This document shows, piece by piece, positions 1-10,432 of a stretch of 64,000 bases of DNA. This DNA is from Poa pratensis (lineage: Eukaryota; Streptophyta; Magnoliopsida; Poales; Poaceae). The position numbers and the translations under genes are program-made. The stretch's first letter is position 1; every line of letters starts with the position of its first letter. Below the pieces are notes generated by a model, which was given only the letters and a program-made list of their open reading frames with translations, was not told the origin of the DNA and searched no databases. The stretch spans positions 40,328,838 through 40,392,837 of the forward strand of contig CAMZMU010000107.1 of NCBI GenBank assembly GCA_947311845.1, written 5' to 3'.

Positions 1-385
1 CACACACACACATACACCCTAAAAAATCCACGTACATTGCTTCACATCTACTACACTATGTAGTAGGAATCATAGACTACTGAAATGTTGCAAGAACAAT
101 TATTATTTTGCGTAACAGAGGGATGTTCCTTATTGCTTGACCACGTGAATTAAGGTTTGTTTATTTTTTGTAAAAAACAACTAGATTATTAATTCTGAAT
201 ATTATTTTTATACATTTCTCTAAAAAAAAATCTTAGCAATTTTTATTCAGCTACGAGCAGTCTCAAGTGGCAATAATGGTAGTTCTTTTTTCTTGAGATT
301 GCAATAATGGTAGTTAGCATCACAAAAGGGCCTATAAGCCTTTCTCCTTTCGGTTGTCATATAAGTGCCTTCAAATTTGCAGGAA
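1..385. other. No gene recognised; AT-rich left edge
   Basis: The window opens in a short CA dinucleotide run (about the first 12 bases) followed by AT-rich sequence. I see no convincing coding region or element terminus here. Confidence 0.5.
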
Positions 386-1690
386 AGTCAGCAAAGTCAA
401 ATCACGAAAGTAGAAGAAAACCGTGAGAATGAAATGCCGAATGATGCTGGAAATCTCTTTGGTGAAGTAGTTGACGACTACAAGTTGGATTATGGCAAGG
501 TACATGGGAAGACCCAAGGCACAAGAAGACCGGCAAGAGAGGCCTTGATTTTGGTGAATGAGGAGAATAAGAAAAGCAAGGCTTCCACGTACGTGGATGT
601 CTCATATCTTTAGACGGCATGCTAATGGGAACACAATGTCTCGTGTATAATGCGACCGGTGAGACTATCTACTATGTCGCCAAACACAACTGGCTTGGTG
701 ACAGCGGCAGCGCTCCGTACCCACAAAGATTGGCAAGGCAGTGGGCTGCTTTTCGTCATGCACGGACTCGACGAGTATAGGTTCAATAGCTGCGTTGTTA
801 CCGTGGAAAGAGTAAAGATGGCGAGGACCAAGATTACCTGCTTGCATGGAGAGTAACGTGGATGCAGGGTCGTGCTGCTTATTTTGAACCATATAAAGGA
901 CCCTCTTTTTCTTCAGTTGAACCTAGTATTGGATTGAACAATATAGGCCCAGTTAGGCCAGGCCCTGTGTCGTTTCACTCGTCACCCGGTCTTGACAGCA
1001 CTATGTGGCCCAGTTATTCTGAAAAGGGGGTCAACATTTTTTCACCTCAATTCTTAGTAGCCCAACGTGGTGCAAAGATTATATGCCTATATTTAGTCCG
1101 GCCCTAGGCCGGCACACTTGCTGCCCTTGACCAGTAACAGATCTACGTGGCCTGGTTATTTGCAACCGAAAATGTGGGATACCAAGAATATAGGCCCTAT
1201 TAGGCCTAGCTCCTACGCAGATGCCCCAGCCTAGGGATGCTCCTATGCAGATGTTGGTGTACCCCAACAAGGTACGTTAATTCTTGTCCAAAGTAATTTG
1301 TAATAAAGTTTTTTCTAAACTCAGCAAGTCAGCATATCAACACACATGCTTAAAAATGGACCAGTTATGCATCCATCCTTTGCATGTAAACGCTGTTGCG
1401 CCTTAAAGCGTTAAAATTGAAAATTGTCCGATATGCTTTTTGGATTGAGTAATGTATGCATGCAGGCTTATTGTGACATCGGTGTTGTCAACTACTTCAA
1501 ACACGGATGCCTGATGTATACCGCAAACTGGTATTATCCAATTATTCTTGGATCGCCAAGTCTGACGGATGTGAGATTGAGGCAACAATTGGCAAGGCCA
1601 GCTTCCAACATTACAGCAATAATCAGGTCTCGCACATGACCCATCTCAGCAGCACCGCAATACACGCCCTCCTGGGTTCAGTTGTGTTGG
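386..1690 (+). pseudogene. Relic of a 23-kDa jasmonate-induced-protein-like gene (JIP23 family)
   Basis: Translated pieces resemble, from memory of the family, the cereal JIP23 group. An N-terminal helix-like stretch at about 500-600 contains EALILVNEENKKSKASTYVD. The core at about 625-870 contains YNATGETIYYVAKHNW, then YPQRLARQWAAF, then YRGKSKDGEDQDYLLAW. A C-terminal exon at about 1460-1630 contains AYCDIGVVNYF followed, one frame over, by AKSDGCEIEATIGKASF. The frame changes near 600, near 770-800 (two in-frame stops at 778 and 787) and near 1510. About 570 bp separates the core from the last exon and may be an intron enlarged by inserted sequence. The family role in jasmonate or stress responses is known only loosely. 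As it stands this cannot make a normal protein. Confidence 0.55.
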
Positions 1691-2163
1691 TTTAGTCGAT
1701 ATAATCTTTTGTGATGGTCTTGTTACGACCGATCTGACAGCATAGTTAATTCTTGCCTGTAGTTCCAAATACTCCATTTGGCATCGCATGGATGCAACAG
1801 CACGCTTCTTTAATCCTTATGTATATATATTCTGTTGAAATTCATCTCATTCATGCAAGGAACTGAAGTTCTCCTAATTGCCATCCAGTTGGTGCAGAAA
1901 TATGGAGCGGGCAGGATTAGCTCCATACAACAGTTGTATGGGGATATAATCTGAAAAAAGTCCTTTGGAACCGAGACAAACCAAATTTTCTGCATGCTAA
2001 ACGTTTATTGTGGCCTTTTCAATTTTCTGAAATCATAAAATAGAATACTAAGGCTTGACTGGGACCATCAAATAGTATAGTCAGGCCTGGCGATATGCCT
2101 CCGCCATTTTCCTCGACGGAGAAGGAAAAGAAAGGAGAGAACTTGTTGTGCGTGGACACCAGA
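1691..2163. other. No gene recognised; flank of the CACTA element
   Basis: Non-coding sequence between the JIP23-like relic and the CACTA terminus. The last three bases, AGA (2161-2163), are the left copy of the CACTA target duplication. Confidence 0.5.
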
Positions 2164-2366
2164 CACTAGTAGAAAATGGGCCTATGGTCCCGGTTCGGTT
2201 GGGCCTTCAGTCCCGGTTGCCCAACCGGGACTGGCCAATCGGGACCAATGCTGGTCCCGGTTGGGCCACGAACCGGGACCAATGGTTGTCCACGTGGCCT
2301 GGTCTGGCTGCTCGTGGGGGGAGACTCATTGGTCCCGGTTCTTAATACGAACCGGGACCAATGAGT
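2164..2366. repeat. Left TIR and subterminal repeat array of the CACTA element
   Basis: A 13-bp TIR is followed by several copies of GGTCCCGGTT and its complement, arranged partly as hairpins (for example 2331-2363, where the two arms surround CTTAATACG). In CACTA elements such subterminal arrays bind the TNP1/TnpA-type protein. Confidence 0.85.
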
Positions 2367-2402
2367 GCTTTTTTTTTTTGGTATTTAGGGTTTAGGATTC
2401 GA

Positions 2403-2562
2403 TCTCGCCGGTGCCCCCTCTCGCCGGTGCCCCCTCTCCCTCTCGCCGGTGCCCCCTATCGCCGGTGCCCCTCTCCCTCTCGCCGGTGCCCCCTCTCCTT
2501 CTCGCCGGTGCCCCTCTCGCTATCGCCGGTGCCCCCTCTCCCTCTCGCCGGTGCCTCCGTCG
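2403..2562 (+). repeat. GC-rich minisatellite, unit about 20 bp
   Basis: About eight imperfect copies of CTCTCGCCGGTGCCCCC follow each other. The array lies just inside the left subterminal region and leaves Pro/Ser/Arg-rich open frames on both strands that I regard as by-products of the repeat. Confidence 0.75.
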
Positions 2563-2719
2563 TCTCCCCCTTCTTCGCATCGCCGACGAGCTCTCCATCG
2601 TTTCCGTACGCATATTATACGCTCTACTATATACACAGTACACGTTGATGCATATATAATTAATATTCGATCTCTTGCGAGAATACAACTATTTAATTAC
2701 ATGGAGATAGATCAAGCCA

Positions 2720-5700
2720 TCAAGGCATATTTAGTTCATCGTCCGAAGCATAATGTTCTCCCTTTTCATCGATGGCCTCCCTAAGCAGAAATCCCGCCAA
2801 TTCCTCTTGAATTGCTCCTACGCGCAGTTTTGGGTCGAGCTCTCCCGCAGGTCGTCAAAAGTTGTTCTCCGCTCAGTGGTCAACTCGCGAATGAACTCGC
2901 AAACGTAGAATCCACATAAATTACTCCCCGGTGGCTGCTGCGGACATGTCACCGATTTATAAGTTAGCTCATCTTTGAATGGACCTTCTACCTTCTGTTT
3001 GAAATGTGTCCAACACCTGCTTTGGCAAAGAAAATGAACAAAGGAGTTATTAATTACTTGACATAGGGAACGAACGAAAGAGGGCGATATAATGCGATAA
3101 TGATTGAAATTACTTGTTGAGCATTTCTTTCATGTCGGACCACGTCTTGGTCCCAACTTAATGAGTCGTGGACTTCAACTGTGGACTTGTCAGGTTGAAT
3201 GCTTAGCAGAATCCAGTGGAACCTGCGGACGTTTACATAAAGCAGACATGCATAGCTCATTAATTACACTTAACATCGAGAAAGCCAAATAAAAATATGT
3301 ACAAGACAAAACACTCACTTGAAGTTGTAAGGAAATAGTATTTCCGTACAGAAATGTTGCATGGTTAAAAAGGTGGTCAGGTCATGCTCCACGTCTTTGG
3401 GGTGATTGACTAAGGTATGTGAATTCACGATATACGGGTCAACGAACCCACCTCAAAAACTTTAGTTCTTTTGCATTCCATCATCTTCATTCTGCATAAT
3501 AGCGTACAAAAGGATATATATAGTCAGGATAATATAATACAGGCAATGAACGAGCTGAGCTAGAGACTTAATTACGAAAATAAATCACTTACAGACATAG
3601 CAAGAGAGGATAGATTTGTCGAGGGCGCGCTTTTGGAATAACTGGAACAGTTCAGTCAGTTGAACCTGTATAACGTAACGTTTGAAGAAATGCTCCACTC
3701 TAACGTCCACCGGAAACCAATCTTTCGCGTCCTTCTTTGATGTGTGCACCAGGTACCAGTTATGCAAATTTCGCATATGTGTTGATAGACGTGCGAGCTC
3801 CTCATTACTGACCATAGGCTCCCCTTGGACATATTTCCGTGCCATCTCTAACATTGGCGCAGATTCATAGCCTAAAAGTTGACCAAGGCTCATACCCAAG
3901 GCGGTAGCCTGTTCCTTGGCCTGCGATACAGTGACACCAAGTTCTTTAGCAGCAGCCATGGCTCTGGGGTCCAATAATTCCAGGTCCTTATCCATAGCGT
4001 CTCTGAAGTCCTTGTCGGCATCGGAACACATATGAGCGGGGGGACCGATTGATTTTTCTGCTGTCCGAGCTGGGCAATTTGTTTCCCGCTTTTTGCACTT
4101 CTTCCCTTGTTCTGCTCAGACTGGGCACGTGCTAGCTTAGTAAGTTCACGACCATAGTCAGATGGCAGATTCATCGATATCTGGGATGGCTGCTCAAGGA
4201 AGGACTTTCCCACTTTTTGGTTTTTGCATCATATACCGGCTTCTGCTCGGGCTTTTTTGGTGCAAAAAAAGCCTTATTGTAGGCAGCCACCTCCGCGGCG
4301 TTTTCCGCTACAGTCATGTCATAAGGTCTAATGGGAAGATTCTTATGAGGTACTGTTGGGAGGGGCGACCTTTTACGTTTCGGTGATCGCTTACCCCTCA
4401 TAGTACGAGCGGTGGGCGGAAACGGCTGACGCGGCGGCGGAGACGGCTGACGCGGCGGCGGAGACGGCTGCGCTGGAGACTGGTGAGGCGGTGAAGAGGA
4501 CTGTTGCGCTGGAGAATGGTGAGGCGGTGAAGAGGACTGTTGCGCTGGAGACTGGTGAGGAGTCGATGGCCTTGGCTGCCAGTTCGGAAGCACGATGAAT
4601 TCCTTTGGCCATAGAATGGTCGCTTTCTTGGCTTCTCCAAGTTCAAGCACCTCCCCATCTTCACCTGCAGGGTGTTGCAGCTTCAGCTCCTCATAATCTT
4701 TCATCACTTCATCCACCGCGACAACAGCGTAGCCATTTGGAACCGGAGGAGAAATGGTAAGTTGGATTAGGTCCAATTGGTACGACATAGCCGACCGCCA
4801 CCTTAAGGTTAAGTTAAAAACTTTCACATGCATCTCACAAGGTGTGCTCTCCATGATATCATCCACTGGGTAGCGACGAAGTGGAGCCACTGCATCATTT
4901 ACCATCCTGGAGCTCCGTGGAAGCCACGCTGCTTTTCCGATTCGATGGGACACCGGTACCATCGCATGCAGCTTCTACCATGTGCCGTTGAGATTGGCCG
5001 CTAGTACCTTGCTGGCTAAGCACGGCAATTTGTTCCTTCTGCAGCTTTAATTCTTCTTCTATATTACGCAGCCGGTCTGCACCAGCGCGTGCTTCCATTG
5101 CCTCCTTTCCTTTCTCCTCTGATGGCTTCTATCAGGAAATTTCTTCCTGTGCTCGGGAATCGCAATTGTCTTGGGCTTGGAGCCAGGTACGCCTCGTAAC
5201 CGTCCGTCATGTTCCTTATTCCCAAGGGCGCGTGTGAGCTCGTCATCCTCTCTATCGGGAATGAACCGTCCCTCTTCAACATCCTTTACTGCATTTCTAA
5301 TTTCTTGGATGGGTAGTAGGGGATTATCTTTGTGTCTTCTGTTATATATGCACTTCCCTTCTGCGTCCAACGTGCCCCCATGCCCGTAAAACCAATTTCT
5401 TGCCCGTTCGATCCACTTGAGTGGCTCTGGAGTGATCCCATTAGCCAGCAGGCCCGCCTCAAGTTTCTCCCACTTAGGCATGCTACCAGCATAGCCACCA
5501 GGCCCCATAGTATGGTGGTACATCTTTAGAGCAGCATTTGCCGCATTTTTTGCAGACTTTTCCAGAGCTTCCTCTGATTTCTTGTACGCCACAAATTCTT
5601 CCCAGTAGTCCTTTATCTTCTCATACCCTTTATCGAAGTCTGGAGTCTTATTTTTCTTGACAAACAGTTTGTTCAATCTTTTCTTCCAGTTCTTGAATAG

Positions 5701-6429
5701 CTCGGCCATCTTCTTAAGTGCCCAGTCCTTGTCTTTTTGCTCCATGATTTTCCGGGCAATCTTTTCTGCCTCATCTGGATCCTCCTCATCTGAATCCACC
5801 TCTGGCGCCGGCAGGGTGAAATTAACCATGAGCTTTCTCCAAAGTCTTTCTTTGCCCTCATCGCTGACATATAGCTGTCCTTTCTCGTTTGGCCGATGCC
5901 ATTCTCGAACGGTGATCGGGATGAAGTCCCTAACAAGAACTCCGCATTGCTTTACCATTTTATTTTTAACACCAGGGGGAGCAGTCGGTGTGCCGTCTTC
6001 AGCGACTCTTTCGATCGTGTACCTTTCTTGGTCGCCCAACTTTTTGGCTCGGCCTCGTTTTGTCCTTACAGAAGATTTGCTCGATCCGGAGGGCTAAAAG
6101 AAGAAAGAGCGTTAATATATGTATATAGACATCAGAGACTTAATTAATACAATCTTCGGCTTCATTAATATATGTATATGCACCTCGCCGGAGTTTGCAA
6201 CATTTAATGTTCCACCGGAGCCTTCGGCTTCTCCCTCGTCGGCTTCTCCCTCGCTGACTTCTCCCTCACCCCGGTCGTCGGGTTCTACCTCACCGGAGCC
6301 GTCTCTTCGGTTGAGAGACTCATCTCCCTCACCGGAGTTGTTCAAAAACTCCGTGGTGACATCGACAATATCTTCCGGCCCGCGGATTATATCCTGGAGG
6401 ATATTTTCCTGATCTTCGTCTCGTTCCAT
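2720..6429 (-). pseudogene. CACTA ORF1 (plant transposase, Ptta/En/Spm-like) fused to a C-terminal Ulp1/C48 protease domain; frameshifted
   Basis: Reading leftwards from 6429: an acidic N-terminus; a long exon (about 6090-5115) with the charged, coiled-coil-rich region typical of CACTA ORF1, including WKKRLNKLF and YHHTMGPGGYAGSMPKWE; a middle segment containing NGYAVVAVDEVM; a Ser/Pro/Gln-rich stretch; and a protease domain in small exons (about 3319-3497, 3114-3222 and 2841-3016) with good splice sites. Protease residues are visible: His in FHWILLSIQP, Asp in VEVHDSLS, Gln and Cys in QPPGSNLCGFYVCEF. C48 enzymes of this kind cleave SUMO-type modifiers; their role in CACTA biology is not established. 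Single-base frame changes near 5110, 4910, 4205, 4030, 3440 and 2830 break the reading frame. A 21-bp minisatellite lies just upstream of the start. Confidence 0.82.
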
Positions 6430-6545
6430 AGTTTCTGCAAATTAAGAACAATGCACAAAACTTTAGTTGGGTAACTTGTTCCATATGTCAAGATACATCT
6501 ACAATATCATCTCATTTGCAAGAACAAATTAGAAACTTCATATGC

Positions 6546-7056
6546 TGCCGTATCGTAAACCCGTAAACTCGTAAACTCGTATCGTAAACCCGTAAACTCG
6601 TATCGTAAACCCGTAAACTCGTATCGTAAACCCGTAAACTCGTATCGTAAACCCGTAAACTCGTAAACTCATATCGTAAACCCGTAAACTCGTATCGTAA
6701 ACCCGTAAACTCGTATCGTAAACCCGTAAACTCGTAACTCGTATCGTAAACCCGTAAACTCGTATCGTAAACCCGTAAACTCGTATCGTAAACCGTAAAC
6801 TCGTATCGTAAACCCGTAAACTCGTATCGTAAACCCGTAAACTCGTATCGTAAACTCATATCGTAAACCCGTAAACTCGTATCGTAAACCCGTAAACTCG
6901 TATCGTAAACCCGTAAACTCGTATCGTAAACCCATAAACTCGTAAACTCATATCGTAAACCGTAAACTCGTAAACTCGTATCGTAAACCGCAAACTCGTA
7001 TCGTAAACCCGTAAACTCGTATCGTAAACCCGTAAACTCGTATCGTAAACCCGCAA
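6546..7056. repeat. 21-bp minisatellite, about 24 copies
   Basis: The unit TATCGTAAACCCGTAAACTCG is repeated with small deletions and a few substitutions. Because 21 is a multiple of 3, the minus strand stays open and yields a repetitive YDTSLRV or LRYEFTG peptide. I do not regard this as a real protein. The array lies immediately upstream of the CACTA ORF1 start at 6429, where a promoter would be expected. Confidence 0.95.
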
Positions 7057-7169
7057 ACAAGCTCTATTTCTTAATTGGAGATACTCTAAAATATATAATG
7101 CAAACATATTTGAACATTCAAATTTGGATTACAATCTAAATTTGGATTCAAACATATTTGTAATTTCCT

Positions 7170-7600
7170 ATACAAAAAAATCCTAACACTAACCTAAAAT
7201 GCTATTTCCTATACAATAAAATTCTAACACTAACCTAAAATGCTATTTCTACCAAAAAAATCCTAACACTAACCTAAAATGCTATTTCCTATACAAAACA
7301 AAATTTTCCTATACAAAAAAATCCTATACAAAATTTTCCTATACACTAACAAAATTTTCCTATACACTAACAAAAAATCCTAACACTAACAAAATTTTCC
7401 TATACACTAACAAAAATCCTAACACTAACAAAATTTTCCTATACAAAAAATCATACATTTAATTTCATACACAAATTCATACACAATGCTAATTCTAATT
7501 CATACATTTAATTTCATAACACAAATTCATACATTTAATTTCTAATTCATACATTTAATTTCATACACAAATTCATACACAAATAAAAGAGAGGCTGACA
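7170..7600. repeat. AT-rich interspersed minisatellite region
   Basis: Several short units recur: CCTAACACTAACCTAAAATG, TTTTCCTATACACTAACAAA and TTCATACATTTAATTTCATA. They appear as overlapping, expanding arrays and do not code for a recognisable protein. Confidence 0.8.
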
Positions 7601-8156
7601 TCATGCTGACGTCAGCAATGGCTGCTGCTCTCTCTGGTTGAGCACGGGCTCGACGGACGGGAGCGAGCGGGGTTGCGCGGGCTGGCGCGTTCGACTTGTG
7701 CGGACGCGCGCTACCATTTGGTGGCGGCGCAGCCATCTATTCACCGCCGGAAGGGCTCCGGCGAGCACCTCCCGCGGCGGCGGACGATGGAGCACGGCGA
7801 TAGCGAGCTACGGGGCACGAGGAAGAGAAAGGGAAGGTCGGGAAGGACCAGGAGCTCACCCTGAGAGTGATTAGATGGACGGTTAGGTCGGGGAAGACCG
7901 AACGGCGACGCGAGATTGCTCGACACGCGGCGGCCAGAGTTGGGGATCGGAGGGCCTCTTCCTCTCTGCAGCACGGGCGGCGCGGCGTGCGGGCGCGGCG
8001 GCGCGGGCGTCGAGGGCACCGGCGTCGAGGGCGAGGTTGGGCAGCCTGACGGCGTGCGGGCGCGGCGGCACGGGCTCCTTCTTCTTCTCCGGGGACTTAG
8101 GCGTTTCTGCAATGAATTGGGGAAGGAGAAGGCAGGCAGTTAAGTAGCAGGGGGTC
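7601..8156. other. GC-rich island inside the CACTA, no gene recognised
   Basis: A sharp switch from AT-rich repeats to GC-rich sequence with open frames on both strands (Arg/Pro/Ala-rich). The composition resembles a captured first exon or 5' leader, but no domain or clear start can be supported. Confidence 0.4.
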
Positions 8157-8312
8157 TTTGGTCCCGGTTGCTGGCAAGAACCGGGACCAATGACCCTTTG
8201 GTCCGGTTCTTGCCACCAACCGGGACCAAAGAGTAGGCAGTTAATGCCAGATCAAGCGCGGGATCCACGGACTCATTGGTCCCGGTTCTTTCTAGAAACC
8301 GGGATCAAAGAG
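8157..8312. repeat. Internal block of CACTA subterminal-type repeats
   Basis: Three GGTCCCGGTT...AACCGGGACC hairpins lie in about 150 bp, in the middle of the element, next to bare AT-rich sequence. Such blocks normally sit only near the two ends, so this looks like the remnant of a second element's terminus. Confidence 0.75.
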
Positions 8313-8588
8313 TCCTTTTTCAAAATTATTTCGAACTTTTCAGTTCTGAAATTTTGTTCCCGCCTTTTTTTTTCTTTGTTAGGTGTTTGGATATGAATTT
8401 CAAATGGTTTTGAATCTGAAAAGACTTTCAACATGAAAAGTTTTTAAATTTGAATAAATAATCCAAAACCGTTTTCTGTTTTCTAAAATAATTATTCTAA
8501 CTATACAAACTATTAACCATTTTGCCATTTTCAATTAAAAATGCATTACATAAAAGGTTTAATACATTATTACACATGATACAACGTC

Positions 8589-9170
8589 TCACAAGCGCTT
8601 GAAAGAAACACACCCCTGATCCAACATCACCAACATTATTCTACATAAACGGACTTGCTGGCTCGAAGGCCGTAGGATTAGGGGGAACGGCGGGAGGAGC
8701 CAGCCCCGTGGGCGGCCCGCCCGGTTCTCGCGCGCACGTTTGCGGCGGAGGGCAAGATCCATGGAGGATGAGTCTTTCAGCGCCCAATCCAGATCGGAAG
8801 CCTCCTTCGCCTTGAGCTGGTAGGAAGTCTTGGCTCGCTGGACAGGGTAGTCGCGGACAGACTGGAAGGAGGCTTCCATGGCCGCCTGTATCTGCAACCC
8901 ACAACCTTCTTCCCCGTCGTCGCTCCAGTCGAAGTCGTCGTCCTCCTCCTCCTCCGCGGGAGGAGCGGCGGCGCCTGGTGGAGGTGCAGCGGCGCCAGGT
9001 GGAGGTGCGGCGGCACCTGGTGGAGCAGGAGGCCGGTAGCTGGGCATTCCTCTCCACGCCGGGCTCGTGGGCATACGGCGGGATAGACTCCCGCGGTTGC
9101 GCCCAAGCGCGCTCTGCCGAGCACGCTCGACCTCGTCCAGAAGGCGCTGCGGCGGGCGTGGCGGATCCAT
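8589..9170 (-). CDS. Unrecognised CACTA-borne protein with acidic patch and two UIM-like motifs
   Basis: A 193-residue ORF begins with ATG at 9170. A TATA-like box (about 9231-9241, minus strand) lies some 65 bp upstream. The protein has a basic N-terminal third, a Pro/Ala repeat around residues 45-70 (PGAAAPP units), an acidic patch (EEEEDDDFDWSDD) and two helices, QIQAAMEASF and LDWALKDSS. Each fits the ubiquitin-interacting-motif pattern hydrophobic-x-x-Ala-x-x-x-Ser, preceded by acidic residues. The last 40 or so residues read into repeat sequence, so the true C-terminus may be lost. I do not recognise the family; the UIM reading is an inference from a short pattern. Confidence 0.45.
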   Translation of the reverse strand: MDPPRPPQRLLDEVERARQSALGRNRGSLSRRMPTSPAWRGMPSYRPPAPPGAAAPPPGAAAPPPGAAAPPAEEEEDDDFDWSDDGEEGCGLQIQAAMEASFQSVRDYPVQRAKTSYQLKAKEASDLDWALKDSSSMDLALRRKRARENRAGRPRGWLLPPFPLILRPSSQQVRLCRIMLVMLDQGCVSFKRL

Positions 9171-9230
9171 CTCGTGGAGACGATGTGTTCATGGCTAGGA
9201 ATGGTGGATTAGGGTTTACCCCGTCGGCGA

Positions 9231-9241
9231 CAATATATAAA
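9231..9241 (-). promoter_or_regulatory. Putative TATA box for the ORF at 8589-9170
   Basis: The minus strand reads TTTATATATTG about 60-70 bp upstream of the ATG at 9170, in otherwise GC-rich sequence. Confidence 0.45.
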
Positions 9242-9328
9242 GACCTCCAGGGCAGCGCTGGGGGAGGACACGTGCCCAGGGAAGCGCTGGGGGAGGACAC
9301 GTGTCGTGACCGCAAAGCCCGTCTTTAG

Positions 9329-9825
9329 TCCCGGTTGGTGTTACCAACCGGGACTAAAGAAGCACACGGATCGTGTGTTTCTTTCAATCGCTTGTGAGCC
9401 GTTGGATCAGGGGTGTGTTTCTTTTGAGGGATTGTGAGCTGTTGGATCAGCAGTATCACGACCACTTCGTGAGCCACATGACCCGGTTGGTGTTACCAAC
9501 CGGGACTAAAGATGCACACGGATCGTGTGTTTCTTTCAAGCGCTTGTGAGACGTTGGATCAGGGGTGTGTTTCTTTTGAGGGATTGTGAGCTGTTGGATC
9601 AGCAGTATCACGACCACTTCGTGAGCCACATGACCCGGTTGGTGTTACCAACCGGGACTAAAGATGCACACGGATCGTGTGTTTCTTTCAAGCGCTTGTG
9701 AGACGTTGGATCAGGGGTGTGTTTCTTTTGAGGGATTGTGAGCTGTTGGATCAGCAGTATCACGACCACTTCGTGAGCCACATGACCCGGTTGGTGTTAC
9801 CAACCGGGACTAAAGAAGCACACGT
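9329..9825 (+). repeat. 152-bp tandem repeat, three full units plus a partial
   Basis: Copies of CCCGGTTGGTGTTACCAACC start at 9330, 9482, 9634 and 9786, an exact 152-bp period. Each unit contains a perfect hairpin (CCCGGTTGGTGTTACCAACCGGG) related to the CACTA subterminal motif, a stretch containing GTGTGTTTCTTT, and GTTGGATCAGCAGTATCACG. The sequence between copies is nearly identical, so the amplification is recent. Confidence 0.92.
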
Positions 9826-9867
9826 ACCCTATATATAGCCGCCCTCCTCAGACAAGTTACTCACTCA

Positions 9868-10211
9868 CACAAAACATTCCAGCGTCACTCGGAGAGGCAT
9901 CTTTGGGCAACCAGCGGCAAGACGTCTCTGATGACCTGCGACCGTTCCAAACGGTTGCAGATCATCAGAGATGTGTTGCCGGACGGTTGTAGATCATCAG
10001 AGACGTCTTGCCGCTGCTTGGATCGAAGTGGTGCTCAAACACAAAACATTCCAGCGTCACTCGGAGAGGCATCTTTGGGCAACCAGTGGCAAGACGTCTC
10101 TGATGACCTGCGACCGTTCCAAACGGTTGCAGATCATCAGAGACGTCTTGCCGGACGGTTGTAGATCATCAGAGACGTCTTACCGCTGCTTGGATCGAAG
10201 TGGCGCTCAAA
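9868..10211 (+). repeat. 172-bp tandem repeat, two units, each with a long imperfect hairpin
   Basis: CACAAAACATTCCAGCG starts at 9868 and again at 10040. Within each unit GACGTCTCTGATGACCTGCG is followed by its near-complement ending in GATCATCAGAGACGTC, so a transcript could fold into a strong stem. The two units differ at only a few positions. Confidence 0.88.
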
Positions 10212-10432
10212 CTCACGAGCCACCGTCGGGCTGTATGCAGGGGGAACTGTGTTTGGACGGTCGAAGCTGAGGTTTGAGAGGTTCCCACGGGAGGTGTGGG
10301 AGCCGACAACCACCTACCACGCGTGTTTCACCACATAAAGGTTTAATACATTACTACACATCACATAAAGGTTTAATACATTACATTGATTTACATAAAA
10401 GCCATGAACCCTTCATCGCGTATGCCCCTGGC

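Noticed and set aside
2361..2784. Pro/Ser/Arg-rich open frames on both strands
   Set aside because: They come from the GC-rich minisatellite, and no domain or codon pattern supports a protein.
6512..7107. Open frames of up to 182 residues made of repeated YDTSLRV or LRYEFTG units
   Set aside because: They are a by-product of the 21-bp minisatellite; three frames are open at once and the composition is purely repeat-driven.
9931..10270. Short frames across the 172-bp repeat
   Set aside because: They follow the repeat unit and contain no recognisable domain.
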